Position numbers and translations under genes: made by a program. A DNA stretch of 64,000 nucleotides. Origin: Labia minor (lineage: Eukaryota; Arthropoda; Insecta; Dermaptera; Spongiphoridae). Shown piece by piece: positions 23,801 through 38,000 of this stretch. Positions within the stretch are counted from its first letter, which is position 1; every line of letters starts with the position of its first letter. Under the pieces are notes generated by a model. That model was given only the letters and a program-made list of their open reading frames with translations, was not told the origin of the DNA and did no database searches. The DNA is taken from positions 2,937,001-3,001,000 of the forward strand of contig OY720350.1 of the NCBI GenBank assembly GCA_963082975.1, given 5' to 3'.

Positions 23801-26800
23801 ACGGGAAAATTAAAAAATGAAATTTTCAATAATAAATAATAAATTCGTTCATTTTACATCATAAAAATATTAAAAAAATATATTATTGATATTTCTGATG
23901 AATAATTATTTTTTATGCCTAAAACCTAGGGTCATCCTACGATGACCTTTCATAATTTTTACGGGAAAATTAAAAAATGAAATTTTCAATAATAAATAAT
24001 AAATTCGTTCATTTTACATCATAAAAATATTAAAAAAATATATTAATGATATTTCTGATGATTAATTATTTTTTTTAGCCGAAAAGGGAGTGTCATCCTA
24101 CTATGACCTTTCATAATTTTTACGGGAAAATTAAAAAATGAAATTTTCAATAATAAATAATAAATTCGTTCATTTTACATCATAAAAATATTAAAAAAAT
24201 ATATTAATGATATTTCTGATGATTAATTATTTTTTTTAGCCGAAAACGGAGGGTCATCCTACGATGACCTTTCATAATTTTTACGGGAAAATTAAAAAAT
24301 GAAATTTTCAATAATAAATAATAAATTCGTTCATTTTACATCATAAAAATATTAAAAAAATATATTATTGATATTTCTGATGAATAATTATTTTTTATGC
24401 CTAAAACCTAGGGTCATCCTACGATGACCTTTCATAATTTTTACGGGAAAATTAAAAAATGAAATTTTCAATAATAAATAATAAATTCGTTCATTTTACA
24501 TCATAAAAATATTAAAAAAATATATTAATGATATTTCTGATGATTAATTATTTTTTTTAGCCGAAAACGGAGGGTCATCCTACGATGACCTTTCATAATT
24601 TTTACGGGAAAATTAAAAAATGAAATTTTCAATAATAAATAATAAATTCGTTCATTTTACATCATAAAAATATTGAAAAAATATATTATTGATATTTCTG
24701 ATGAATAATTATTTTTTTATGCCGAAAAACTAGGGTCATCCTAAGATGACCTTTCATAATTTTTACGGGATAATTAAAAAATGAAATTTTCAAAAATAAA
24801 GAATAAATTCGTTCATTTTACATCATAAAAATATTAAAAAAATATATTAATGATATTTCTGATGATTAATTATTTTTTTTAGCCGAAAACGGAGGGTCAT
24901 CCTACGATGACCTTTCATATTTTTTACGGGAAAATTAAAAAATCAAATTTTTAAAAATAAAGAAATAATTCGTTCATTTTACATCATAAAAATATTAAAA
25001 AAATATATTATTGATATTTCTGATGAATAATTATTTTTTTATGCCTAAAACCTAGGGTCATCCTACGATGACCTTTCATAATTTTTAAGGGAAAATTAAA
25101 AAATGAAATTTTTAAAAATAAATAATAAATTCGTTCATTTTACATCATAAAAATATTAAAAAAATATATTATAGATATTTCTGAAGAATAATTATTTTTT
25201 TATGCCTAAAACCTAGGGTCATCCTACGATGACCTTTCATAATTTTTAAGGGAAAATTAAAAAATGAAATTTTTAAAAATAAATAATAAATTCGTTCATT
25301 TTACATCATAAAAATATTAAAAAAATATATTATTGATATTTCTGATGAATAATTATTTTTTATGCCTAAAACCTAGGGTCTACCTACGATGACCTTTCAT
25401 AATTTTTAAGGGAAAATTAAAAAATGAAATTTTTAAAAATAAATAATAAATTCGTTCATTTTACATCATAAAAATATTAAAAAAATATATTATTGATATT
25501 TCTGATGAATAATTATTTTTTTATGTCGAAAACCTAGGGTCATCCTACGATGACCTTTCATAATTTTTAAGGGAAAATTAAAAAATGAAATTTTTAAAAA
25601 TAAATAATAAATTCGTTCATTTTACATCATAAAAATATTAAAAAAATATATTATTGATATTTCTGATGAATAATTATTTTTTATGCCTAAAACCTAGGGT
25701 CATCCTACGATAACCTTTATTAATTTTTACGGGAAAATTAAAAAATGAAATTTTCAATAATAAATAATAAATTCGTTCATTTTACATCATAAAAATATTA
25801 AAAAAATATATTAATGATATTTCTGATGATTAATTATTTTTTTTAGCCGAAAACGAAGGGTCATCCTACGATGACCTTTCATAATTTTTACGGGAAAATT
25901 AAAAAATGAAATTTTCAATAATAAATAATAAATTCGTTCATTTTACATCATAAAAATATTGAAAAAATATATTATTGATATTTCTGATGAATAATTATTT
26001 TTTTATGCCGAAAAACTAGGGTCATCCTAAGATGACCTTTCATAATTTTTACGGGATAATTAAAAAATGAAATTTTCAAAAATAAAGAATAAATTCGTTC
26101 ATTTTACATCATAAAAATATTAAAAAAATATATTAATGATATTTCTGATGATTAATTATTTTTTTTAGCCGAAAACGGAGGGTCATCCTACGATGACCTT
26201 TCATATTTTTTACGGGAAAATTAAAAAATCAAATTTTTAAAAATAAAGAAATAATTCGTTCATTTTACATCATAAAAATATTAAAAAAATATATTATTGA
26301 TATTTCTGATGAATAATTATTTTTTATGCCTAAATCCTAGGGTCATCCTACGATGACCTTTCATAATTTTTAAGGGAAAATTAAAAAATGAAATTTTTAA
26401 AAATAAATAATAAATTCGTTCATTTTACATCATAAAAATATTAAAAAAATATATTATAGATATTTCTGAAGAATAATTATTTTTTTATGCCTAAAACCTA
26501 GGGTCATCATACGATGACCTTTCATAATTTTTAAGGGAAAATTAAAAAATGAAATTTTTAAAAATAAATAATAAATTCGTTCATTTTACATCATAAAAAT
26601 ATTAAAAAAATATATTATTGATATTTCTGATGAATAATTATTTTTTTTAGCCGAAAACGGAGGGTCATCCTACGATGACCTTTCATAATTTTTACGGGAA
26701 AATTAAAAAATGAAATTTTCAATAATAAATAATAAATTCGTTCATTTTACATCATAAAAATATTGAAAAAATATATTATTGATATTTCTGATGAATAATT

Positions 26801-28780
26801 ATTTTTTTATGCCGAAAAACTAGGGTCATCCTAAGATGACCTTTCATAATTTTTACGGGATAATTAAAAAATGAAATTTTCAAAAATAAAGAATAAATTC
26901 GTTCATTTTACATCATAAAAATATTAAAAAAATATATTAATGATATTTCTGATGATTAATTATTTTTTTTAGCCGAAAACGGAGGGTCATCCTACGATGA
27001 CCTTTCATATTTTTTACGGGAAAATTAAAAAATCAAATTTTTAAAAATAAAGAAATAATTCGTTCATTTTACATCATAAAAATATTAAAAAAAATATATT
27101 ATTGATATTTCTGATGAATAATTATTTTTTTATGCCTAAAACTTAGGGTCATCCTACGATGACCTTTCATAATTTTTAAGGGAAAATTAAAAAATGAAAT
27201 TTTTAAAAATAAATAATAAATTCGTTCATTTTACATCATAAAAATATTAAAAAAATATATTATTGATATTTCTGATGAATAATTATTTTTTTATGTCGAA
27301 AACCTAGGGTCATCCTACGATGACCTTTCATAATTTTTAAGGGAAAATTAAAAAATGAAATTTTTAAAAATAAATAATAAATTCGTTCATTTTACATCAT
27401 AAAAATATTAAAAAAATATATTATTGATATTTCTGATGAATAATTATTTTTTATGCCTAAAACCTAGGGTCATCCTACGATGACCTTTTATAATTTTTAA
27501 GGGAAAATTAAAAAATGAAATTTTTAAAAATAAATAATAAATTCGTTCATTTTACATCATAAAAATATTAAAAAAATATATTATTGATATTTCTGATGAA
27601 TAATTATTTTTTATGCCTAAAACCTAGGGTCATCCTACGATGACCTTTTATAATTTTTAAGGGAAAATTAAAAAATGAAATTTTTAAAAATAAATAATAA
27701 ATTCGTTCATTTTACATCATAAAAATATTAAAAAAATATATTATTGATATTTCTGATGAATAATTATTTTTTATGCCTAAAACCTAGGGTCATCCTACGA
27801 TGACCTTTCATAATTTTTACGGGAAAATTAAAAAATGAAATTTTCAATAATAAATAATAAATTCGTTCATTTTACATCATAAAAATATTAAAAAAATATA
27901 TTATTGATATTTCTGATGAATAATTATTTTTTATGCCTAAAACCTAGGGTCATCCTACGATGACCTTTCATAATTTTTACGGGAAAATTAAAAAATGAAA
28001 TTTTCAATAATAAATAATAAATTCGTTCATTTTACATCATAAAAATATTAAAAAAATATATTAATGATATTTCTGATGATTAATTATTTTTTTTAGCCGA
28101 AAAGGGAGTGTCATCCTACTATGACCTTTCATAATTTTTACGGGAAAATTAAAAAATGAAATTTTCAATAATAAATAATAAATTCGTTCATTTTACATCA
28201 TAACAATATTAAAAAAATATATTAATGATATTTCTGATGATTAATTATTTTTTTTAGCCGAAAACGGAGGGTCATCCTACGATGACCTTTCATAATTTTT
28301 ACGGGAAAATTAAAAAATGAAATTTTCAATAATAAATAATAAATTCGTTCATTTTACATCATAAAAATATTAAAAAAATATATTATTGATATTTCTGATG
28401 AATAATTATTTTTTATGCCTAAAACCTAGGGTCATCCTACGATGACCTTTCATAATTTTTACGGGAAAATTAAAAAATGAAATTTTCAATAATAAATAAT
28501 AAATTCGTTCATTTTACATCATAAAAATATTAAAAAAATATATTAATGATATTTCTGATGATTAATTATTTTTTTTAGCCGAAAACGGAGGGTCATCCTA
28601 CGATGACCTTTCATAATTTTTACGGGAAAATTAAAAAATGAAATTTTCAATAATAAATAATAAATTCGTTCATTTTACATCATAAAAATATTGAAAAAAT
28701 ATATTATTGATATTTCTGATGAATAATTATTTTTTTATGCCGAAAAACTAGGGTCATCCTAAGATGACCTTTCATAATTT
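20860..28780 (+). repeat. Nested tandem repeat of 25-26 monomers inside the large unit
   Basis: Markers repeat at 4178 bp in the first part (21201 to 25379, 21531 to 25709, 22331 to 26509) and at 4017 bp in the second (22794 to 26811, 24078 to 28095). The one-monomer difference arises near 22472/26650, where the GGGAGTG monomer of the first copy is missing from the second. The whole nest is carried again in the second large copy, at about 34999-42919. Confidence 0.85.
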
Positions 28781-31700
28781 TTAAGGGAAAATTAAAAAAT
28801 GAAATTTTTAAAAATAAAGAAATAATTCGTTCATTTTACATCATATAAATATTAAAAAAATATATTATTGATATTTCTGATGAATAATTATTTTTTATGC
28901 CTAAAACCTAGGGTCATCCTACGATGACCTTTCATAATTTTTAAGGGAAAATTAAAAAATGAAATTTTTAAAAATAAATAATAAATTCGTTCATTTTACA
29001 TCATAAAAATATTAAAAAAATATATTATAGATATTTCTGAAGAATAATTATTTTTTTATGCCTAAAACCTAGGGTCATCCTACGATGACCTTTCATAATT
29101 TTTAAGGGAAAATTAAAAAATGAAATTTTTAAAAATAAATAATAAATTCGTTCATTTTACATCATAAAAATATTAAAAAAATATATTATTGATATTTCTG
29201 ATGAATAATTATTTTTTATGCCTAAAACCTAGGGTCTATCTACGATGACCTTTCATAATTTTTAAGGGAAAATTAAAAAATGAAATTTTTAAAAATAAAT
29301 AATAAATTCGTTCATTTTACATCATAAAAATATTAAAAAAATATATTATTGATATTTCTGATGAATAATTATTTTTTTATGTCGAAAACCTAGGGTCATC
29401 CTACGATGACCTTTCATAATTTTTAAGGGAAAATTAAAAAATGAAATTTTTAAAAATAAATAATAAATTCGTTCATTTTACATCATAAAAATATTAAAAA
29501 AATATATTATTGATATTTCTGATGAATAATTATTTTTTATGCCTAAAACCTAGGGTCATCCTACGATGACCTTTATTAATTTTTACGGGAAAATTAAAAA
29601 ATGAAATTTTCAATAATAAATAATAAATTCGTTCATTTTACATCATAAAAATATTAAAAAAATATATTAATGATATTTCTGATGATTAATTATTTTTTTT
29701 AGCCGAGAAAACGGAGGGTCATCCTACGATGACCTTTCATAATTTTTACGGGAAAAATAAAAAATGAAATTTTCAATAATAAATAATAAATTCGTTCATT
29801 TTACATCATAAAAATATTGAAAAAATATATTATTGATATTTCTGATGAATAATTATTTTTTTATGCCGAAAAACTAGGGTCATCCTAAGATGACCTTTCA
29901 TAATTTTTACGGGATAATTAAAAATGAAATTTTCAAAAATAATAATAAATTCGTTCATTTTACATCATAAAAATATTAAAAAAATATATTAATGATATTT
30001 CTGATGATTAATTATTTTTTTTAGCCGAAAACGGAGGGTCATCCTACGTTGACCTTTCATATTTTTTACGGGAAAATTAAAAAATCAAATTTTTAAAAAT
30101 AAAGAAATAATTCGTTCATTTTACATCATAAAAATATTAAAAAAATATATTATTGATATTTCTGATGAATAATTATTTTTTTATGCCTAAAACCTAGGGT
30201 CATCCTAAGATGACCTTTCATAATTTTTACGGGATAATTAAAAAATGAAATTTTCAAAAATAAAGAATAAATTCGTTCATTTTACATCATAAAAATATTA
30301 AAAAAATATATTAATGATATTTCTGATGATTAATTATTTTTTTTAGCCGAAAACGGAGGGTCATCCTACGATGACCTTTCATATTTTTTACGGGAAAATT
30401 AAAAAATCAAATTTTTAAAAATAAAGAATAAATTCGTTCATTTTACATCATAAAAATATTAAAAAAATATATTATTGATATTTCTGATTAATAATTATTT
30501 TTTTATCCCTAAAACCTATGGTCATCCTACGATGACCTTTCATAATTTTTACGGGAAAATTAAAAAATGAAATTTTCAATAATAAATAATAAATTCGTTC
30601 ATTTTACATCATAAAAATATTAAAAAAATATATTATTGATATTTCTGATGAATAATTATTTTTTATGCCTAAAACCTAGGGTCATCCTACGATGACCTTT
30701 CATAATTTTTACGGGAAAATTAAAAAATGAAATTTTCAAAAATAAAGAATAAATTCGTTCATTTTACATCATAAAAATATTAAAAAAATATATTAATGAT
30801 ATTTCTGATGATTAATTATTTTTTTTAGCCGAAAACGGAGGGTCATCCTACGATGACCTTTCATATTTTTTACGGGAAAATTAAAAAATCAAATTTTTAA
30901 AAATAAAGAATAAATTCGTTCATTTTACATCATAAAAATATTAAAAAAATATATTATTGATATTTCTGATTAATAATTATTTTTTTATCCCTAAAACCTA
31001 TGGTCATCCTACGATGACCTTTCATAATTTTTACGGGAAAATTAAAAAATGAAATTTTCAATAATAAATAATAAATTCGTTCATTTTACATCATAAAAAT
31101 ATTAAAAAAATATATTATTGATATTTCTGATGAATAATTATTTTTTATGCCTAAAACCTAGGGTCATCCTACGATGACCTTTCATAATTTTTACGGGAAA
31201 ATTAAAAAATGAAATTTTCAATAATAAATAATAAATTCGTTCATTTTACATCATAAAAATATTAAAAAAATATATTAATGATATTTCTGATGATTAATTA
31301 TTTTTTTTAGCCGAAAACGGAGGGTCATCCTACGATGACCTTTCATAATTTTTACGGGAAAATTAAAAAATGAAATTTTCAATAATAAATAATAAATTCG
31401 TTCATTTTACATCATAAAAATATTGAAAAAATATATTATTGATATTTCTGATGAATAATTATTTTTTTATGCCGAAAAACTAGGGTCATCCTAAGATGAC
31501 CTTTCATAATTTTTACGGGATAATTAAAAAATGAAATTTTCAAAAATAAAGAATAAATTCGTTCATTTTACATCATAAAAATATTAAAAAAATATATTAA
31601 TGATATTTCTGATGATTAATTATTTTTTTTAGCCGAAAACGGAGGGTCATCCTACGATGACCTTTCATATTTTTTACGGGAAAATTAAAAAATCAAATTT

Positions 31701-34700
31701 TTAAAAATAAAGAAATAATTCGTTCATTTTACATCATAAAAATATTAAAAAAATATATTATTGATATTTCTGATGAATAATTATTTTTTTATGCCTAAAA
31801 CCTAGGGTCATCCTACGATGACCTTTCATAATTTTTAAGGGAAAATTAAAAAATGAAATTTTTAAAAATAAATAATAAATTCGTTCATTTTACATCATAT
31901 AAATATTAAAAAAATATATTATTGATATTTCTGATGAATAATTATTTTTTATGCCTAAAACCTAGGGTCATCCTACGATGACCTTTCATAATTTTTAAGG
32001 GAAAATTAAAAAATGAAATTTTTAAAAATAAATAATAAATTCGTTCATTTTACATCATAAAAATATTAAAAAAATATATTATAGATATTTCTGAAGAATA
32101 ATTATTTTTTTATGCCTAAAACCTAGGGTCATCCTACGATGACCTTTCATAATTTTTAAGGGAAAATTAAAAAATGAAATTTTTAAAAATAAATAATAAA
32201 TTCGTTCATTTTACATCATAAAAATATTAAAAAAATATATTATTGATATTTCTGATGAATAATTATTTTTTATGCCTAAAACCTAGGGTCTACCTACGAT
32301 GACCTTTCATAATTTTTAAGGGAAAATTAAAAAATGAAATTTTTAAAAATAAATAATAAATTCGTTCATTTTACATCATAAAAATATTAAAAAAATATAT
32401 TATTGATATTTCTGATGAATAATTATTTTTTTATGTCGAAAACCTAGGGTCATCCTACGATGACCTTTCATAATTTTTAAGGGAAAATTAAAAAATGAAA
32501 TTTTTAAAAATAAATAATAAATTCGTTCATTTTACATCATAAAAATATTAAAAAAATATATTATTGATATTTCTGATGAATAATTATTTTTTATGCCTAA
32601 AACCTAGGGTCATCCTACGATGACCTTTATTAATTTTTACGGGAAAATTAAAAAATGAAATTTTCAATAATAAATAATAAATTCGTTCATTTTACATCAT
32701 AAAAATATTAAAAAAATATATTATTGATATTTCTGATTAATAATTATTTTTTTATCCCTAAAACCTATGGTCATCCTACGATGACCTTTCATAATTTTTA
32801 CGGGAAAATTAAAAAATGAAATTTTCAATAATAAATAATAAATTCGTTCATTTTACATCATAAAAATATTAAAAAAATATATTATTGATATTTCTGATGA
32901 ATAATTATTTTTTATGCCTAAAACCTAGGGTCATCCTACTATGACCTTTCATAATTTTTACGGGAAAATTAAAAAATGAAATTTTCAATAATAAATAATA
33001 AATTCGTTCATTTTACATCATAAAAATATTAAAAAAATATATTAATGATATTTCTGATGATTAATTATTTTTTTTAGCCGAAAACGGAGGGTCATCCTAC
33101 GATGACCTTTCATAATTTTTACGGGAAAATTAAAAAATGAAATTTTCAATAATAAATAATAAATTCGTTCATTTTACATCATAAAAATATTGAAAAAATA
33201 TATTATTGATATTTCTGATGAATAATTATTTTTTTATGCCGAAAAACTAGGGTCATCCTAAGATGACCTTTCATAATTTTTACGGGATAATTAAAAAATG
33301 AAATTTTCAAAAATAAAGAATAAATTCGTTCATTTTACATCATAAAAATATTAAAAAAATATATTAATGATATTTCTGATGATTAATTATTTTTTTTAGC
33401 CGAAAACGGAGGGTCATCCTACGATGACCTTTCATATTTTTTACGGGAAAATTAAAAAATCAAATTTTTAAAAATAAAGAAATAATTCGTTCATTTTACA
33501 TCATAAAAATATTAAAAAAATATATTATTGATATTTCTGATGAATAATTATTTTTTTATGCCTAAAACCTAGGGTCATCCTACGATGACCTTTCATAATT
33601 TTTAAGGGAAAATTAAAAAATGAAATTTTTAAAAATAAATAATAAATTCGTTCATTTTACATCATATAAATATTAAAAAAATATATTATTGATATTTCTG
33701 ATGAATAATTATTTTTTATGCCTAAAACCTAGGGTCATCCTACGATGACCTTTCATAATTTTTAAGGGAAAATTAAAAAATGAAATTTTAAAAAAAAATA
33801 ATAAATTCGTTCATTTTACATCATAAAAATATTAAAAAAATATATTATAGATATTTCTGAAGAATAATTATTTTTTTATGCCTAAAACCTAGGGTCATCC
33901 TACGATGACCTTTCATAATTTTTAAGGGAAAATTAAAAAATGAAATTTTTAAAAATAAATAATAAATTCGTTCATTTTACATCATAAAAATATTAAAAAA
34001 ATATATTATTGATATTTCTGATGAATAATTATTTTTTATGCCTAAAACCTAGGGTCTACCTACGATGACCTTTCATAATTTTTAAGGGAAAATTAAAAAA
34101 TGAAATTTTTAAAAATAAATAATAAATTCGTTCATTTTACATCATAAAAATTTTAAAAAAATATATTATTGATATTTCTGATGAATAATTATTTTTTTAT
34201 GTCGAAAACCTAGGGTCTTCCTACGATGACCTTTCATAATTTTTAAGGGAAAATTAAAAAATGAAATTTTTAAAAATAAATAATAAATTCGTTCATTTTA
34301 CATCATAAAAATATTAAAAAAATATATTATTGATATTTCTGATGAATAATTATTTTTTATGCCTAAAACCTAGGGTCATCCTACGATGACCTTTATTAAT
34401 TTTTACGGGAAAATTAAAAAATGAAATTTTCAATAATAAATAATAAATTCGTTCATTTTACATCATAAAAATATTAAAAAAATATATTAATGATATTTCT
34501 GATGATTAATTATTTTTTTTAGCCGAAAACGAAGGGTCATCCTACGATGACCTTTCATAATTTTTACGGGAAAATTAAAAAATGAAATTTTCAATAATAA
34601 ATAATAAATTCGTTCATTTTACATCATAAAAATATTGAAAAAATATATTATTGATATTTCTGATGAATAATTATTTTTTTATGCCGAAAAACTAGGGTCA

Positions 34701-35011
34701 TCCTAAGATGACCTTTCATAATTTTTACGGGATAATTAAAAAATGAAATTTTCAAAAATAAAGAATAAATTCGTTCATTTTACATCATAAAAATATTAAA
34801 AAAATATATTAATGATATTTCTGATGATTAATTATTTTTTTTAGCCGAAAACGGAGGGTCATCCTACGATGACCTTTCATATTTTTTACGGGAAAATTAA
34901 AAAATCAAATTTTTAAAAATAAAGAAATAATTCGTTCATTTTACATCATAAAAATATTAAAAAAATATATTATTGATATTTCTGATGAATAATTATTTTT
35001 TATGCCTAAAT
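20873..35011 (+). repeat. Large tandem duplication, copy 1 (14139-bp period, 88 monomers)
   Basis: Rare variants recur exactly 14139 bp further on. GTCATCATACG: 22331 and 36470. GATAACC: 21531 and 35670. The eight-A ATTAAAAAAAATAT: 27084 and 41223. CATAACAATATT: 28204 and 42343. GGGTCTATC: 29234 and 43373. AAAAATTTTAAA: 34142 and 48281. The match runs from about 20873 to 35322. This is slightly longer than the period, so the two copies abut in tandem. Confidence 0.92.
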
Positions 35012-38000
35012 CCTAGGGTCATCCTACGATGACCTTTCATAATTTTTAAGGGAAAATTAAAAAATGAAATTTTTAAAAATAAATAATAAATTCGTTCATT
35101 TTACATCATAAAAATATTAAAAAAATATATTATAGATATTTCTGAAGAATAATTATTTTTTTATGCCTAAAACCTAGGGTCATCCTACGATGACCTTTCA
35201 TAATTTTTAAGGGAAAATTAAAAAATGAAATTTTTAAAAATAAATAATAAATTCGTTCATTTTACATCATAAAAATATTAAAAAAATATATTATTGATAT
35301 TTCTGATGAATAATTATTTTTTATGCCTAAAACCTAGGGTCTACCTACGATGACCTTTCATAATTTTTAAGGGAAAATTAAAAAATGAAATTTTTAAAAA
35401 TAAATAATAAATTCGTTCATTTTACATCATAAAAATATTAAAAAAATATATTATTGATATTTCTGATGAATAATTATTTTTTTATGTCGAAAACCTAGGG
35501 TCATCCTACGATGACCTTTCATAATTTTTAAGGGAAAATTAAAAAATGAAATTTTTAAAAATAAATAATAAATTCGTTCATTTTACATCATAAAAATATT
35601 AAAAAAATATATTATTGATATTTCTGATGAATAATTATTTTTTATGCCTAAAACCTAGGGTCATCCTACGATAACCTTTATTAATTTTTACGGGAAAATT
35701 AAAAAATGAAATTTTCAATAATAAATAATAAATTCGTTCATTTTACATCATAAAAATATTAAAAAAATATATTAATGATATTTCTGATGATTAATTATTT
35801 TTTTTAGCCGAAAACGAAGGGTCATCCTACGATGACCTTTCATAATTTTTACGGGAAAATTAAAAAATGAAATTTTCAATAATAAATAATAAATTCGTTC
35901 ATTTTACATCATAAAAATATTGAAAAAATATATTATTGATATTTCTGATGAATAATTATTTTTTTATGCCGAAAAACTAGGGTCATCCTAAGATGACCTT
36001 TCATAATTTTTACGGGATAATTAAAAAATGAAATTTTCAAAAATAAAGAATAAATTCGTTCATTTTACATCATAAAAATATTAAAAAAATATATTAATGA
36101 TATTTCTGATGATTAATTATTTTTTTTAGCCGAAAACGGAGGGTCATCCTACGATGACCTTTCATATTTTTTACGGGAAAATTAAAAAATCAAATTTTTA
36201 AAAATAAAGAAATAATTCGTTCATTTTACATCATAAAAATATTAAAAAAATATATTATTGATATTTCTGATGAATAATTATTTTTTATGCCTAAATCCTA
36301 GGGTCATCCTACGATGACCTTTCATAATTTTTAAGGGAAAATTAAAAAATGAAATTTTTAAAAATAAATAATAAATTCGTTCATTTTACATCATAAAAAT
36401 ATTAAAAAAATATATTATAGATATTTCTGAAGAATAATTATTTTTTTATGCCTAAAACCTAGGGTCATCATACGATGACCTTTCATAATTTTTAAGGGAA
36501 AATTAAAAAATGAAATTTTTAAAAATAAATAATAAATTCGTTCATTTTACATCATAAAAATATTAAAAAAATATATTATTGATATTTCTGATGAATAATT
36601 ATTTTTTTTAGCCGAAAAGGGAGTGTCATCCTACTATGACCTTTCATAATTTTTACGGGAAAATTAAAAAATGAAATTTTCAATAATAAATAATAAATTC
36701 GTTCATTTTACATCATAAAAATATTAAAAAAATATATTAATGATATTTCTGATGATTAATTATTTTTTTTAGCCGAAAACGGAGGGTCATCCTACGATGA
36801 CCTTTCATAATTTTTACGGGAAAATTAAAAAATGAAATTTTCAATAATAAATAATAAATTCGTTCATTTTACATCATAAAAATATTGAAAAAATATATTA
36901 TTGATATTTCTGATGAATAATTATTTTTTTATGCCGAAAAACTAGGGTCATCCTAAGATGACCTTTCATAATTTTTACGGGATAATTAAAAAATGAAATT
37001 TTCAAAAATAAAGAATAAATTCGTTCATTTTACATCATAAAAATATTAAAAAAATATATTAATGATATTTCTGATGATTAATTATTTTTTTTAGCCGAAA
37101 ACGGAGGGTCATCCTACGATGACCTTTCATATTTTTTACGGGAAAATTAAAAAATCAAATTTTTAAAAATAAAGAAATAATTCGTTCATTTTACATCATA
37201 AAAATATTAAAAAAATATATTATTGATATTTCTGATGAATAATTATTTTTTTATGCCTAAAACTTAGGGTCATCCTACGATGACCTTTCATAATTTTTAA
37301 GGGAAAATTAAAAAATGAAATTTTTAAAAATAAATAATAAATTCGTTCATTTTACATCATAAAAATATTAAAAAAATATATTATTGATATTTCTGATGAA
37401 TAATTATTTTTTTATGTCGAAAACCTAGGGTCATCCTACGATGACCATTCATAATTTTTAAGGGAAAATTAAAAAATGAAATTTTTAAAAATAAATAATA
37501 AATTCGTTCATTTTACATCATAAAAATATTAAAAAAATATATTATTGATATTTCTGATGAATAATTATTTTTTATGCCTAAAACCTAGGGTCATCCTACG
37601 ATGACCTTTTATAATTTTTAAGGGAAAATTAAAAAATGAAATTTTTAAAAATAAATAATAAATTCGTTCATTTTACATCATAAAAATATTAAAAAAATAT
37701 ATTATTGATATTTCTGATGAATAATTATTTTTTATGCCTAAAACCTAGGGTCATCCTACGATGACCTTTTATAATTTTTAAGGGAAAATTAAAAAATGAA
37801 ATTTTTAAAAATAAATAATAAATTCGTTCATTTTACATCATAAAAATATTAAAAAAATATATTATTGATATTTCTGATGAATAATTATTTTTTATGCCTA
37901 AAACCTAGGGTCATCCTACGATGACCTTTCATAATTTTTACGGGAAAATTAAAAAATGAAATTTTCAATAATAAATAATAAATTCGTTCATTTTACATCA

